Shown piece after piece: positions 50,446-63,271 of a stretch of 64,000 nt of DNA. The stretch covers positions 17,297,555-17,361,554 of the forward strand of contig NC_065875.1 in NCBI RefSeq assembly GCF_933775445.1, given 5' to 3'. This DNA is from Argentina anserina (taxonomy: Eukaryota > Streptophyta > Magnoliopsida > Rosales > Rosaceae). A program made the translations under genes and the position numbers. The number at the start of each line of letters is the position of its first letter. The first letter of the stretch is position 1. Under the pieces are notes generated by a model. It worked only from the letters and a program-made list of their open reading frames with translations. It searched no databases and had not been told where the DNA came from.

Positions 50446-53400
50446 CCGCTTCCGGTACGGACGTCCACATCGTGCGGATTCGGCGTTTCCGGTGACGGCA
50501 GGCCGCAATGGTGGGGCGGACCACGACAGCCACACTCCCCACCTCCCAGCAGTCCCGTCTGTGCCGGCCGGAGCTCCATTGGCGATCCACGAAGGCCGAA
50601 ATAGTGAAATCGCCGGAATCTGCCCAGAAACTTGAATTTTGCAGATTCCAGCCTTCGTGGGTCACCGATGGAGCTCCAGCCGGCACAGACGGGACCGCCG
50701 GGAGGTGGGGAGTGTGGCTGTCGTGGTCCGCCCCGCCATTGCGGCCTGCCGTTGCTGGAAACGCCGAATCCGCACGGTACGGACGTTCATGAAAATCCTC
50801 CTAGAGAGAGAGAGAGAAGGCAGATGATACATGAGCGCACCAACAGACAGTGAGAGTAACAAGCAGTCTCCCCAAAAGGTGAACTCGATCTAAAAAAAAT
50901 ATCATCCTAAATAGGTAAGAAACAGACATCTTAGAGAACAGCAGCCTTCATCCTACATGAGTAGAGAAGGTGGCATATCGCGAATAATACAGTATATGGT
51001 ATATCCCTGAAAGAAACCTCGATATATTATCTCCAAGATTTTACCTTCTTCCTACATATGATGTTAAAATGTTCTCCTATTCCTAATCAACCAAACTGCA
51101 CTGCACAAAAAAATGGCTGCTACTATACAATGCCACATCAAAAATTGCCGCTTTCTTCACTCAAAGCATTACTTTTTAAAAAACAACAAAACACATAATC
51201 TCTATCAGATTTTTTTTTTTGGTCTGAATAATCTCTATCTGATAAGAATAACATGTCTCACAGCATATCACCTTTTCTTCGCATTCTACATTCTCCTACC
51301 CTACACCACCCTACGGACCATTCTAAAGATATCAGTTCTTTTTAATATCCAGTCATCCTCATATTTCTGTCCCCAAATAACTTTTATCTATACATACCAT
51401 TTCCTATAATCATATGCAATGATTTCATATTCCCACAACCCCTATGTCCAGAACTTGAATACTAATAGTAGCAGAGAGAACCACGAAAGCTCAACATCTC
51501 AAAGTTTGGTACAGAAGCATATCTAGCAATACATTGACAGGCCTTCATTATTACAAAATTAAGGAGATAAAAAAAAATGAGTTTGATGCAAAGGTGTTTT
51601 GTTTTGTTTGGCAAGAGCCCAAGACTAAGGTGGGTGTAGCAAAAGCCTCTAGCCTAAACACAATTCTAAAGCCTCACACCCTAAAATTCTATACTAAACG
51701 AGATTGTAAAACACAAAGTCAGTACAGCAGGTTACATTAGTATAATGCTATTTGGATTCATCACTCCTAAACTAGAATACTAGTAGCAGCTGAGATATTC
51801 ACGAATGAGGTGTTGAGCTAAGTTTTAGTACAAATATATCTCTAGCAATACATTGACTGGCCTTCATGATTATAAACTACGTTAAAATAAAGGAAGAACA
51901 AATACACAAAGGTTATGCAAAGATGCAAACAAAAAGTAGTTAAAAAAATTGAAAACAAACAACTCCAAAATATAAGCAATAGCTGAGCAAAATTTTTTTT
52001 AAAAAAAACAATGCCTATGCTATTCTCTTGGTTAGGACTACCATAGTATCAATCATGATCATAAACCAAATATTATCTCACAAAGCAAATTGATAAAATT
52101 GAAGAAACAGCCTATTCAAATAAAAAGAAAAAGCGGTAGCACATCACATAAGGATAAAACAGGAAAGCCACGCAATATATTGTTTTAGTGACAGAGAATC
52201 CGCCTTACGATAGAAGGTGGTACATAGAGCCTGGCCTCGGATTAAATGCAATTGCGGTCACAGCTCCAGTGTGTCCTCGCAACACCGATATTGGAAGCCC
52301 ATCTGGCAAGCGCCACTAAGAAAACCAAAGGTTAACTTAAAGTAGCACTATGTTGCCAGAAAAAAGTGAATAAAAAAAGAGATACAACTTAAAACTGAGC
52401 AATGGAGAAAGCTTACAACTCGTATGATACAGTCATTTGAAGCGGATGCCACCAAAGTATTGTTAGAACTCACAGCTAAATCAGTGATGTCTCCCTTCAA
52501 GCATAAAATAATTGAACATGAGCAGGAGAAAAGGATAAATCAGTCATTGCTGGGCGACAACAACTTACTTCATGTCCACGGCAGCTGGCCAAGCAAAATG
52601 CAGTTTCTATCAACCAGATCTTTACCAGGCGATCATCTGAACCAGTAATAACATATCTACCTGAGCGATCAAATATTGCTGCATGATTCATGTCAAAATA
52701 GACAATCGTGAGAGCTTATCAAATCTAGATGAGGTGCTCCACAAACTTGATAAAAGGAAACAGTAAAGACAAACAGCCACGTTACACTACAGGGAAAAAG
52801 AAGTTAGGAAAAAAATGTATGAAGATAGAATCAACACCTAATGTCAAACAGGAATTGCATTTAAAACATCTAAATACTAAATGTACATAGATTGAACTTT
52901 GCCGAAAAAAAAATCGTGAATGATGAGGACCGAGGACCATACATGCTGTACACAAGTATCTTCAAACAAAGACCAAAATAACGCGGAAGATGAATATTAT
53001 TTAGCCAAAATTCAGAGGTCACTGATGTGGGCTCACAAAATTGACATGAATATTGCCATATATAAGATACTCAAGCATTCCCAACATGATACAGCAGAGA
53101 AAAATAAAGATTCCACTTCATGACAAAAAACGTCCGAGTGGAAATGCAAGACTGTATGACTAAGAATATGAGTGAAAGAACTGGAATACAGATGAGATAG
53201 AACAGAGAAGATGTGATGGGCAGAAGAAATTAAAAGTGATTCCTGAGAAGTGAGAAAAGAATTTTATCAACCAGATAGTTTGTTTTAACAGACAATCTCT
53301 CCACTGTAAACGAGATATGTTGCACAATCACCTTCTCTCTTTTTTTCCTGTTCTGATTTCACCAGAATTAGATTGCTTGGAAATGGGACACAAAATTTGA

Positions 53401-55756
53401 ACATTCACTTTTTGTTTGATAGTGTACATAACTAAAAAAAATCATCATTCTTTTTTTCTTTTTTTTGTAACTTAGGAAACTTTAACATACTTAAAAGTGC
53501 AACTACCTAAAATACTCCAAACCTCTCCAATGTTGGGGAGACAAGGGAATGGTTACGAAGAAACTCCAGAATTCTCCAGCCACGTATATATCTAAACAAG
53601 AATCCAATCTATATACTGCAAACTATCTAGAGCAGGATCATGATAACAACCATTATAATGCAGATATAGATTATTAGACATAAAGAAACCCAATCAAATA
53701 AGGTTACTTCTCAAGCAATTCCACTCATATTATAATATGTGGAATCAACTTCCATATCGACCTATGTAACAGCTGAACTCTCAGAAATAAGAACTTACCA
53801 CAGTAGACAGCGTTTCTATGACCCCTTATCCTCTTGGTGTTTTTCATCTTCTGAAACATAGTTGATGGTTTCGCAATGGCATAGGATGCAGCACGAACAG
53901 ATGGTGCACGGTGATGTCTGGTGAAACCTCCCCCAATTTCCCTCAAACCTAGCCCGTGCACCTGATTAGCTTTAATGTGAGGCCAACGCATGTAAGCAGC
54001 AGGCCGGTTCATTTCGTTATTTTCCTGCTTATCATCTGAAAAAAGAAGACATGTTCTAATAAATTACAAAGCAATGAAAATGATGCTGGTAACGAGTAAC
54101 AGACACAAAACTAGAAGGAACTTCAGGAAAAGGGGGAAGAACACTTGTGACTCCAAAGAATGAATGATTATCATAACTCAACACAAAATTATGACTTCAA
54201 CCATAAAATTGTAATGTCACATACAGCTCAGAAGTGAAAATGTGCCCGTTCCCAAGAGAGTAGGTACATCAGCTGCATTAGGGGCATTTCTACCACTCAT
54301 ACCCCTCGGTGGCGGGGCTGTACTCAGAATCATTTGCTTCAACAGCTTTACCAAGTGATCCTGCTCAATGTGAGGATACCTAAGCAAGTATAACATAGAA
54401 AAAAATTTACATATACGTACATAAAAAAATATAGACCAAGACATAGAACTGACATCCATTGAAAGATGAAACAAAAATAAAATAAAATATTCTCATAATC
54501 CTCTAGGGTCATGGTGTGGTGCAATATGCAGTAGATTGAGGTGACCTAGATTGGTGGTTAGTAAATTAAAAGGCACATGCATGCACATTAACATTCTGTC
54601 CAGACCGACATTTTATTTCTCAAAAACATTTCCATTAAAAAAAATAACAATGGGTGGTAATATGCATGTATGTGAAGTAATTTTCTTTTAATCTATTCTT
54701 GATTTTGAATTGTTGGTGTATGCTTCCAACATGCCAAACAAGTTAATTTAACCAAGGGGCATCTGGTTTTCATCCAAATAAAATGTGTACAAGATAAGAT
54801 AGATCGAAAAATATATCTGGACAATTCAAATATATTCAAGAACTGGTGAAGGGTTCTAGTTATCATAGACGATTCAGAATTTCTCTAGAAGACCATCAAA
54901 ATCTATTTATAATCTACCTAAAAGACCATTAACACTTTAATTTATGGAGACGGTCAATATTTGTATTGTTCATATTTGACTAATCTAAGATAAGAAAAAA
55001 TGTATCAGTATTTAGATATCACATAAACGGAAAGCTATCAGATAATTAGCATAAGATTCATCACATTATTGTTTTTAATGAATTGGCCCCTAAATTAAAC
55101 CACCACCACGGCGCGCGCGGCTCCCTTCAAAAGGTGCACTCAAATGCGCTACAATGAGGAAAAGCGTCTCAGACTGTACTATAAATAGACTTGTATAAAA
55201 ACCACAAAGATCCACAACACACTAGACAACTAAAACAGAGCCCAGAACTCCCACATAGTCACAGCAAGGAATGCGATAGATATTTCAAGAAGTATTCATT
55301 GATGTAACTTATTATTCAGTCTTTGAAGTTGCAGAAAGCTTAAAGAAGCGAATTTAAATTACATTATTATAGATGACTTATAGCAAAGCAAAAAAAGAAA
55401 TTCACATACCTTGGTACTAACATATCGTAATTCAAAGGAAATGATTGCCCATCATCATGTCCATCCCCACTATGCAACCCTTTCCTTGAATACCATGCGT
55501 GATATCTTCTAGGTAAAATTTGATGTTCTAGGAGTTCGTTCCAGAACTGTGCACAAGTTTTACGGCATGGTCCAGCTGAAAGAAAGTGCATAATGAGGAA
55601 ATACACTTCTCTGAGGTCAACATCCAAATCATGTTCCCTGGCATGACTTGTGTCTACATCCTCCTGTAGATTGTTGCCATGCACCTTACTGAGAAAGCTC
55701 AAGGGTTTCATATTAACAGAAGGTGCATCACCACAAGGAAACTTTTGAAGAGCCAT
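42577..55756 (-). CDS. Bromodomain and WD-repeat protein, BRWD/PHIP type
   Basis: A chromatin-reader-type protein of 1742 residues from 23 minus-strand exons: 55756-55410, 54379-54225, 54035-53799, 52678-52569, 52494-52417, 52315-52209, 49946-49852, 49769-49657, 49466-49363, 49276-49199, 49048-48970, 48883-48715, 48531-48461, 47852-47772, 47687-47617, 47392-47296, 47207-47148, 46347-46293, 46207-45807, 45726-43870, 43652-43080, 42965-42907, 42808-42577. All phases close. Residues 1-115 hold a helical N-terminal region (REVYFLIMHFL). About 235-680 form WD40 repeats (for example GRYVITGSDDRLVKIW and NTLVASASNDCIIRVW). About 700-1450 are acidic or Ser-rich and disordered. About 1456-1646 form a Trp-rich Tudor-like region (CKVWW, GSWWDGRI), and about 1650-1742 a C-terminal bromodomain. 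The bromodomain has Tyr-Val where the family usually has Tyr-Asn. Animal BRWD3/PHIP are CUL4-DDB1 adaptors; that role in plants is inferred. Confidence 0.93.
50413..50443. repeat. (TA)n microsatellite at the edge of the palindromic insertion
   Basis: A pure TA run of about 30 bases directly left of the GC-rich palindrome in BRWD intron 6. Slippage at this site probably varies between individuals. Confidence 0.9.
50461..50786. repeat. GC-rich fold-back palindrome in BRWD intron 6
   Basis: Left arm 50461-50596 and right arm 50651-50786 (about 136 bp each) are near-complementary, with few mismatches, around a 54-base centre. They are GC-rich, unlike the AT-rich intron around them. Landmarks are GTGCGGATTCGGCGTTTCC on the left and its complement on the right, and CACGAAGGC facing GCCTTCGTG at the centre. 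The short CGGTACGGACGT occurs in direct orientation at both outer ends. I see no target-site duplication. It resembles a fold-back or MITE-like insertion; the class is not determined. Confidence 0.88.
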
Positions 55757-57540
55757 AGCTCCTGTAAAACCTGCATAAAATATCCAAAATTCACTCTTTA
55801 TAACCAAAAGACAGGAACCATATAACTTTCACCGAAGGAAAATTAAGGGAAAGAGAGATTGTAAAGGTATGAAGTTGCTTCTTTTAATTTCATAATACAT
55901 AAATGAGAAAGGTGATACAATAGCTCTCTCTACCCACACCCTTCCCCAAATCCGATGACTGTTGGCAACGCACAAACCCTTTGCCATAGAGAAGCCCTCG
56001 AATGTTCTCTAATCCCACACAACCCCTCCTATGGTTCTTCTCCTTCTGTAAACAATGCCAATTTTTCCCTGCTCTTTAATTTGTCAGCAGCAATCCAAAA
56101 CAACTAAGGGTACAGCCAGCACCTCTAGCCTAAACACAGTTCGAAAGCCTCAAACTCCAAAACCTTAAACTAAACCAGAAAATAAAACCGAGTCAAAGCA
56201 GGCTACGACACAGTACCTACATTACATAACTTCATAAGATAATGCAATACTGATTCATCCTTTATCGAATCTCATTACAACAACCAACCCTAAATCACAA
56301 CCTAAACAAATGTAAAACACAAAACATGATTCATATGATTGCTTTAACCAAATAAGCAGTCCCACAAAACACAAAACTCCTCTCTAAACTCAAAGAAGCC
56401 TATACATTCCACAATATCATCACACATTCCTCACTGGCAACCAAAAATAAACCCTAGAAATTCAATTCCTTAAGAATAAGAACACAATCCACACAACAAG
56501 ATAAACCCATTTTGGCACAAATTCCTAAACATCAGAAAACGCAATAGCCCTTATCTGAACCAAATTGCGAAATTTAAAGGACCCAAATTTGAAAAAAGGA
56601 ATTGCCTTTCTGTTAGTACCTTCAAAAAGCCATGTGGGATTTGCACTAGGGGACGCAGAACAGCTTGCAGCACCAGAATTCAGACCCCTCAAACAAACCC
56701 AAAAAAAAAACTCCAAGAATCAAAAGGAGAGAGTGGTTCACGCGCTTGAGATTGCTAGGAGGGGGCTCTCAGTGGGATTTAGTGCTCTGGGAATTTCTCA
56801 AGTCTTGCTCTCTCTCTGTCTCAGAGAAAAGAGAAGAGAAGAACGAAAAAGAGATGCAACAGGGGATGGAATTTTAACCTTTATGCTTCTACTGTAGAGA
56901 TGCCTCGAGGGAAAGCTAGACGGTGTCGTATCGGTGACCTAGATTAGTGGACCTGTCCACAATTTGGGGGTAAATGTAAATTAAAAAATTTAAACTGTTT
57001 AAACGCTGAATAAACAAATAAAGATCCTCTCTGCAAAAAAATAATGTAAACAAAAATTATTTCCTCAATTTATTGTATAAGATTAACGATGAATCACGAG
57101 AGTGCTTAATTTTACCATAACTTTATATCCCTCTATGAAAAAGAACACTAACTCGAAGCAAATCTTTGTGATGGCATGACTTGTTGAATCTTCACTCATT
57201 CTTCTTCCATAGTCAAGGGACATTCTAACCTAACCCCTTAACAATCCAAATATTATTGTCATCTCCCGGAAACCTTTCATTCATCTTACAAAGATTGTCG
57301 GTTGATATTACAAGATACATCAACATATGAGATGGGATTTAGCCAGATATAACTTGTTTTCAGTGGATAAAACTCTTAACTTAGCTCTGTTGAGAAGGAA
57401 ATAACTTGTTTAGTCGGATTATGAAGTCCTCACCCCAATCGCAAAACAACAATCATGCCTTACGCTACTACCAACCATACGCCGCCGTCGAATAATAAGT
57501 AACACTTAAACGTGGGGTCGCACCCGAGCAAAAGTATGAT
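55757..57540. promoter_or_regulatory. 5' UTR, 5'-UTR intron and promoter of the BRWD gene
   Basis: A 5'-UTR intron at 55771-56619 is supported by donor GAAG/GTACTAAC and acceptor TTATGCAG just before the last leader exon (55757-55770). The first noncoding exon extends from 56620 to about 56850 and includes CT/GA-rich sequence. Beyond 56900 the DNA is intergenic with nothing recognisable. Confidence 0.5.
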
Positions 57541-58328
57541 CCCTCCTAAATATGAGATTATATTCATACCTCCTAAATTGACACATACACCTCCTTAATC
57601 AATGTACTTCCAATTTGCTTTTACAAAATAGCAATATACTATTTAGACCTCCATATATTTTCCAAAATGCCCCTTATCCAATTAAATCAATAAAATGATA
57701 TTTATACCTCATTTAATCAGACCTCCATCACATTGATTTTTTTTCCGTTCAATAAGTTCTTAATTTTGTCTAGATTTATAGCTAACTTGTTTGTTCAAAG
57801 TTACAATACATTACCAAATATAGCTATCTACAAGTTATTTAACATCATTATTGATTATGATAATTATAGTGAAACTGAAAAATGAAGTCACAGTAAACAG
57901 AAGCTAAAAACAATAAAAATACATTAGAGTCAATGCCTATAGATTACATAACCTTTGAAAACTGACATAAAATGTTACTTAATCATCGATTGTAGATGAT
58001 TTTGGATATATTGTTCTTGGACAAATTTCGTTGAAATGATCAAGGCCGTCTTAGTTCATAAAAAATAAATGTTGAACTCTTATATCAATATTCTTTCCCA
58101 ATCCATGTTCTATGCGTGATCGATTAGGAAGAAAATTTTCTCATATTTAAGACTTATGTTGTACATACGTAGAAGAAGAGTTTAGATTGAATATTTGATT
58201 TTATATTTGTACTCTTAATGTCTTTTTTATCATTACATATGCGTTGACTTTGTCAAAGTTGGTATGAAAAAAGAAGGAGATGTATGTGTCATTTTAGGAG
58301 GTATGAATAGAAGCTCCCCTCCTAAATA
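57541..58328. mobile_element. Non-autonomous terminal-inverted-repeat element, Mutator-like by its target duplication
   Basis: Inverted termini of about 42 bp begin GAG at 57554 on the left and end CTC at 58316 on the right. They share ATTCATACCTCCTAAA and GACACATACA with a few mismatches. A 12-bp direct repeat CCCTCCTAAATA flanks them (57541-57552 and 58317-58328). The interior (about 700 bp) is AT-rich with no transposase reading frame. The long target duplication suggests the Mutator-like superfamily, whose duplications are usually 9-11 bp. The call is tentative because the repeat also resembles part of the terminus. Confidence 0.65.
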
Positions 58329-58899
58329 GGTGAGTCAAAATATAATAATTTTTTATCAAATTAAACCTGTTTTATGTCCAATTGGGTCGTGAATTAAAGA
58401 TGAGATTCTACAAAACCTAAACCCATTTATAGTAAGTCTTTAGTATATTGTAGTTTTTTTCTTTTTTGATACGAAAGGGAACAATTACAACACATAATCT
58501 CCTCTAGCACCGAAGAGATCAATTGTGAAGGAATGCGTTGTCCTAACACGAGGGGAAACCTATACTCCCAAATACCTTGGATTGGAGATGCACGCTCTCT
58601 CATAAAGATCAAGGTCGGTATTGTTTGCCATGTTTAATTAGAACTCAGAGATCAACACCATTGGGTTTCATACCCTTATAAGACCCGATCTTTCAATTTC
58701 ATAGAGGAAAATTGCAAAGTAGTATGTGGTTTTGCTGAGAAATAATGTCACCATGATCCATTGATCCTCAAATAGTGAAATGCGTGATGTGTTTTGATTT
58801 TCAGACTATCATTTTCTAAGTTTAAAAATTAATAAGAAAAAAATAATGAGTTTGTCGCAGAAAATTTGATTCGTGCCGAAAGCTCCGCGAAAGCCGGAT

Positions 58900-59900
58900 T
58901 CCTCTAGGTTTTAGAAAAATTATTCAGTTTCGTCTGACAGCGTTTTTATGACATTGCCATTAGACGGGAGACTGTGGCAAGTCCGATGGGGGCTTCGCTT
59001 GGGGGTGCTGGTGGTAGATCTTTAGAGGTTGGCGGCTCTGGTGCGGTTGGGATGTCATTTTAGGCTTCTTGTTTCAAAAATTGTCTTTGGCGGTGAGGTT
59101 ATGGTGTTGTCTTCACAGTTGATGGTCGGAGTTTGCCGGCGAGTGGAGGTAGGGAATGGGGAAGTGGCGGTGGCTACAAGTTTCCAAGTTTCCTCCTTGA
59201 AATCGAGTTTGATCTTTTAACCCGTACTGGTTGTGAATCATGATTGGTGGCAAGTTGCATCTCTGCCGCATAATCGAGTAGAGACTCTTGGGCAATGGCC
59301 GACATCGTAGTTGAGGCGACGGTTTTGCAATTAGAATATGACGGCATGGTTGGATCTAGGGTGGTTAGGCTCTTCTAGTCTTGGAGGGGGACTTGGGCTC
59401 TTTGGGTCTGAGTGTGGGTCTTTTTAGGTGGGCCTAGTGCAGTGCCATGCATGCATGTATTGTTCTTTTTTTTGTTTAGGTTTTTTTCTAGTTTTTGTCG
59501 TCCATCCTTTGTGCGAGGGTTTTGGGTGTCATTTGGTAGAGTGTTGGTCATGTCGTTGAGTGCACATGTTTATGGTGCATGTTATTTTCAAGGATTGTCT
59601 AAAAGTCAGTTTTTTCTAGGTGTCAATGTAAAATGGAGGTTATCTCTGCAAATATGCCGGAGGTTTTTCATATGTGATGCTATTAGAGCGGTTTTCTTGT
59701 TGAGATTGGTGCCGAGTGGTTATCGACTACTTCGGGATTGGGCCTTCTTGGCTTATGTCTATTATTTCTTACGATAGTCCGTAAATAGCAGTATTGGTCG
59801 GATGAAGTGTGGGAAATTTTGTTCCACCACCAAGTGTACGTTCAGTTGTTATAATCTTATTTTGGTGAATAATATATTTCTTTTTCTCAAAAAAAAAAAA
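58900..59900 (+). mobile_element. Probable 5'-truncated LINE, 3' end only
   Basis: About 1 kb of G/T-rich sequence ends in TGGTGAATAATATATTTC and CTCAAA followed by an A run (59889-59900), the style of plant LINE 3' ends. The open frame at 59412-59777 within it shows no reverse-transcriptase motif. The left border and target duplication could not be set, so extent and class are uncertain. Confidence 0.4.
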
Positions 59901-59908
59901 CGAAGTTA

Positions 59909-62900
59909 TGTCACGACCCAAAAAATTTCGAGTATGAAACTCAAATTTCGAAGTCATGAAAAACACTAAAACAATCTCAATGTATCGAAATCATTTAAAT
60001 GTTACAGCGGATCTATTCGGAAAAGGGTAGTGAAACCTCCCCATGTGAATGTAGACACATCCACTGTCTGTCTCATGCTCTTCCACCAGTCTAGAGCATC
60101 ATCTTTTAGAAAGAATGTAGCTATCTTTCTTTTCTCAATCTCTATGCACTCTATCATCTCAAAATAAGTCTACATACCCTCGATCAAATGGTCAGCTACC
60201 ATATGATCTAATCCACCATGGAAAGTCGGCGCTGACAGTGCACTGATATCCTTGATCAGCTTCAACACTCGCCCATCATCTCTAACCGCAGTAACAGGCT
60301 CAACATGTTCTTCCTGTGGAGTAGCCTCCTCATAAAGGTTCTCCACGTTTCGAACTCGGCCTGCGGCCCTACCTCGACCTCGGCCTCTCGCCCGTCCACG
60401 GCCATGTCCTTGGCCCTTATCCGAGTTCATCACCTTCAAACAATGAAACACTTAGTCAATACCTATGAAGTCTCGAATTCAACCAAAACATATATCAACA
60501 TGAAATTTTCAGAATATGATGAATCATCAAAGTATCATCACGATACTCCCTAAAGGACCAAACCATATGGTATGGCTCCTAACACTCTCGCGTACCCGAC
60601 AACATATCAATAGCGAGGAGCATGTGATGGGTGCCCGCCTGCAGTCGGATCATCGCTCCCGGATGATATTGATAATCGCCAAATACGCATTTAGGCTATG
60701 ATACCAACTGTAACGACTCCAAAATTCCGAGCTTAAAAACTCAAAATTTCAAAGTCGTTAAATAAAAAAACAATCTCAACGAATCGAAATCATTTTAAAT
60801 ACACAACGGATCATCACTGAGTTCTCAATACGACTCAGAAAACCAATTATTACAAACCAAATTTATAATTCAGCATTTCGTAAAATGGAAATGTAATAAT
60901 CCTCACAATCTCTCACAAAACTCACCAATAGGTCCTCACGATTTCTCACACACAATTCTGAATGAAAACCACACCACAAGCAGGGTAATGACAGCTTCGA
61001 GACTCCGGAGTCGTCTCTAAATCTCCACTAGTCAACACCTGCAGGATTATCCCCTACACCATCGATTTGGTGCACCGGGATTGTAAACACAAACCCGGTA
61101 AGCTTATAGCTCGTATGAGTAAAATAAAAATATAATTCGCATATCACAATATACGAAAAATCAAAATCAACAAATATAAATGTCCTCATAAGTCAATGGA
61201 CGGCCCATCTGGTTGTCCCATAAATATATGTAATGAAATTGCTCATGAGAAATCAGGCAACCCTTCTGGTCACCCAAAAACATTTATAATACGGGTACTA
61301 TTGAACGCTGGTACACATATGTTACCCCTCACGTAGTACACCGCCGACATTGGGTAACCACCCGCTACCCAACATCCAAAAAATCTGAGTACTCATGAGC
61401 CGATAACCACCCGTTACCTCACATGTAGTACTATGGCAGACAGACTAGAGCTCTAACTGTATCGTAACTTTCGCCCGGCCAAAGGCTAGGTTCCGACTTG
61501 CCAAACACGTACAATAATCTCACATCATATTGTACCCAAAAAAAATCACATGCTCCATATACAATTCTCGTTATCGAAATGACCAATTCGAATGAATTAA
61601 TAACAGTATATAATATAACGAACTATATATATATGTACTTATTACCATTTATACACGATATATGTAATCCATTATATCGTATACGTGTCATAAATCAATA
61701 TTAAAAACTCTTGCAAAATCTTGAATCTCCGCAAGGGTAGATTCGTAAATATGTGAAATTTTACTCACCTTATCGACTCGAGCGTAATTCCAAAATTTTC
61801 GAAGTTAAATCTTTTCCTTGATTTATTGATCACCTTGAAAAGATAAGAAAAGAATTTAAAAACGTTTCGTAGTCCTTGAAATGCCGATACAGTAATAATC
61901 TGTTATTGTTCAGCAATTCTTGGTTTTACGAATTACTGTTCATTGAGTACTATTCACTATGTACTATTCACGTATTTACTATTCCCGTATTTCTATACAA
62001 ATACTCATCCAATACATATTTCTGTACGAGTACATACTGTTTACGTATTTCTGTACGTATAAATACTATTTAAAAGTACATACTGTCTCAGTAAATAAAA
62101 CTTACTGAATTACCCTGTATAAATTACTTTTTTACATTTACTGAAAGTAATTTATATTTACATTTACCGTACGTAAAATAAATTTACATTTTTACCCATT
62201 CAGAAATACTGTTCACGGGCCGCCGCACGTGGCGGCGCGTGGGGTACACGCGCCACCTCCGGCAGGCCGCGCGTGGCGCTCACGCGCCACTCACTGTGGC
62301 AGCGCTTGGGGCACACGCGCCGACACCCACCACGGCGCGTATGACGCCACCGCCACCCCAAAATTCTCCCATTCCTTCCCATCTCTTCCCTACGGCCTCA
62401 CGCCGCCACTTACTCCCTCCACACACTCCCACGCGCCGCTTAGAGCGACGGTAACCTCTCCTTTCTCCTTCCCCCCAATCTCCACCAAATGAACCCAAAA
62501 CAATCAAAATTTCACAACCAATCCATCAATCACATCGATTCATACCTTTATCGAAGCTAAGGACTCCGATTTGGCACCGGAAGAAGTCGGATTGCCGGTG
62601 GTGCTTCGACTCCTCGTGGAGGACTTGAATCGTGGGGTTTTGCCCCTAAGTCGATTGCATAGGGCTCCAAGGGCGAGGATAGGCATCGTGGTGCTGTGCC
62701 CTAGTGTCGCCGAAGTGGTGCTCGACAGTGGCGATGAAGCTTGCGGCCTCGGGTTGGAGCGCGGAGGCTCACGACATTGCAAGGAGGTGCGTCGACCTTG
62801 GGGTTTGTAGAGAAGAGTCGTGCGGTGCTCCTGTGCTAGGCGGTGAAGACCACGGTGGCTTGGATGCCGAGATCGCCGGTGGAGACTTCGTTCGGAGGGA

Positions 62901-62945
62901 GAGAGCTCAAGGGAAGAGAGAGATGTTTCGAGAGAGAGAAGAAAG
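59909..62945 (-). mobile_element. Deleted Ty3/gypsy-type LTR retrotransposon
   Basis: On the minus strand, an LTR-like region ends at 60709 (terminal GTTACA). It is followed by the primer-binding site TGGTATCATAGCC (60706-60694), which differs at one base from the common initiator-Met-tRNA form. A leader follows, then a gag start. The gag is cut off near 60018 and joined to about 110 bp (60017-59909) that match the end of the LTR (60709-60826) in the same orientation. Most of gag, all of pol and most of the 3' LTR are therefore missing. The upper limit near 62945 is a guess: the region 62200-62940 contains GC-rich (62215-62345) and leader-like sequence but I could not find the LTR start. Confidence 0.75.
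60020..60430 (-). pseudogene. gag remnant of the gypsy-type element
   Basis: From the ATG at 60430 the frame reads an Arg/Gly-rich start (GRGRARGRGRGRAAGRV), then PTFHGGLDHMVADHLIEGM, followed by an in-frame TAG at 60172-60170. Beyond the stop the same frame continues with the gag core (TYFEMIECIEIEKRK, then FFLKDDALDWW), ending near 60020 at the deletion junction. The core hydrophobic-WW pattern is that of the retrotransposon gag domain. It is non-functional as read. Confidence 0.85.
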
Positions 62946-63271
62946 GTGATAGGAGCACTTTGTGCGACGTTTTTAACATGTTTTTACCTCAATTTGTACT
63001 TTGCTTAGCCCTTATTGTTGTACTATTGAGTCATTGAGTCGTAGTAAGAGTCTTGAGCGGTATTAGATGCATTTTTGTGCTTACATGAGTTAAAACGCAT
63101 AATTGGTTTAGAGTCCTAGTTTGACTAAGAATCCTTGTTAGGTTTTGAAACTAATTATCTCTTACTTATGATTTTATTTTCTTATTTTCAGATTGGATTG
63201 AAGAGATAATTAAAGAAAAAAAGATGGAGCCAAGTCATGCAACAATTAAATAGAAGATGATCATTAAAGGC

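Noticed and set aside
50411..50862. Several overlapping frames on both strands
   Set aside because: They read through the GC-rich palindrome in both directions; the mirrored products show they are a consequence of the inverted repeat.
59412..59777. 121-codon plus-strand frame as a gene
   Set aside because: Hydrophobic and aromatic-rich translation of T-rich DNA within a probable LINE 3' end; no family features.
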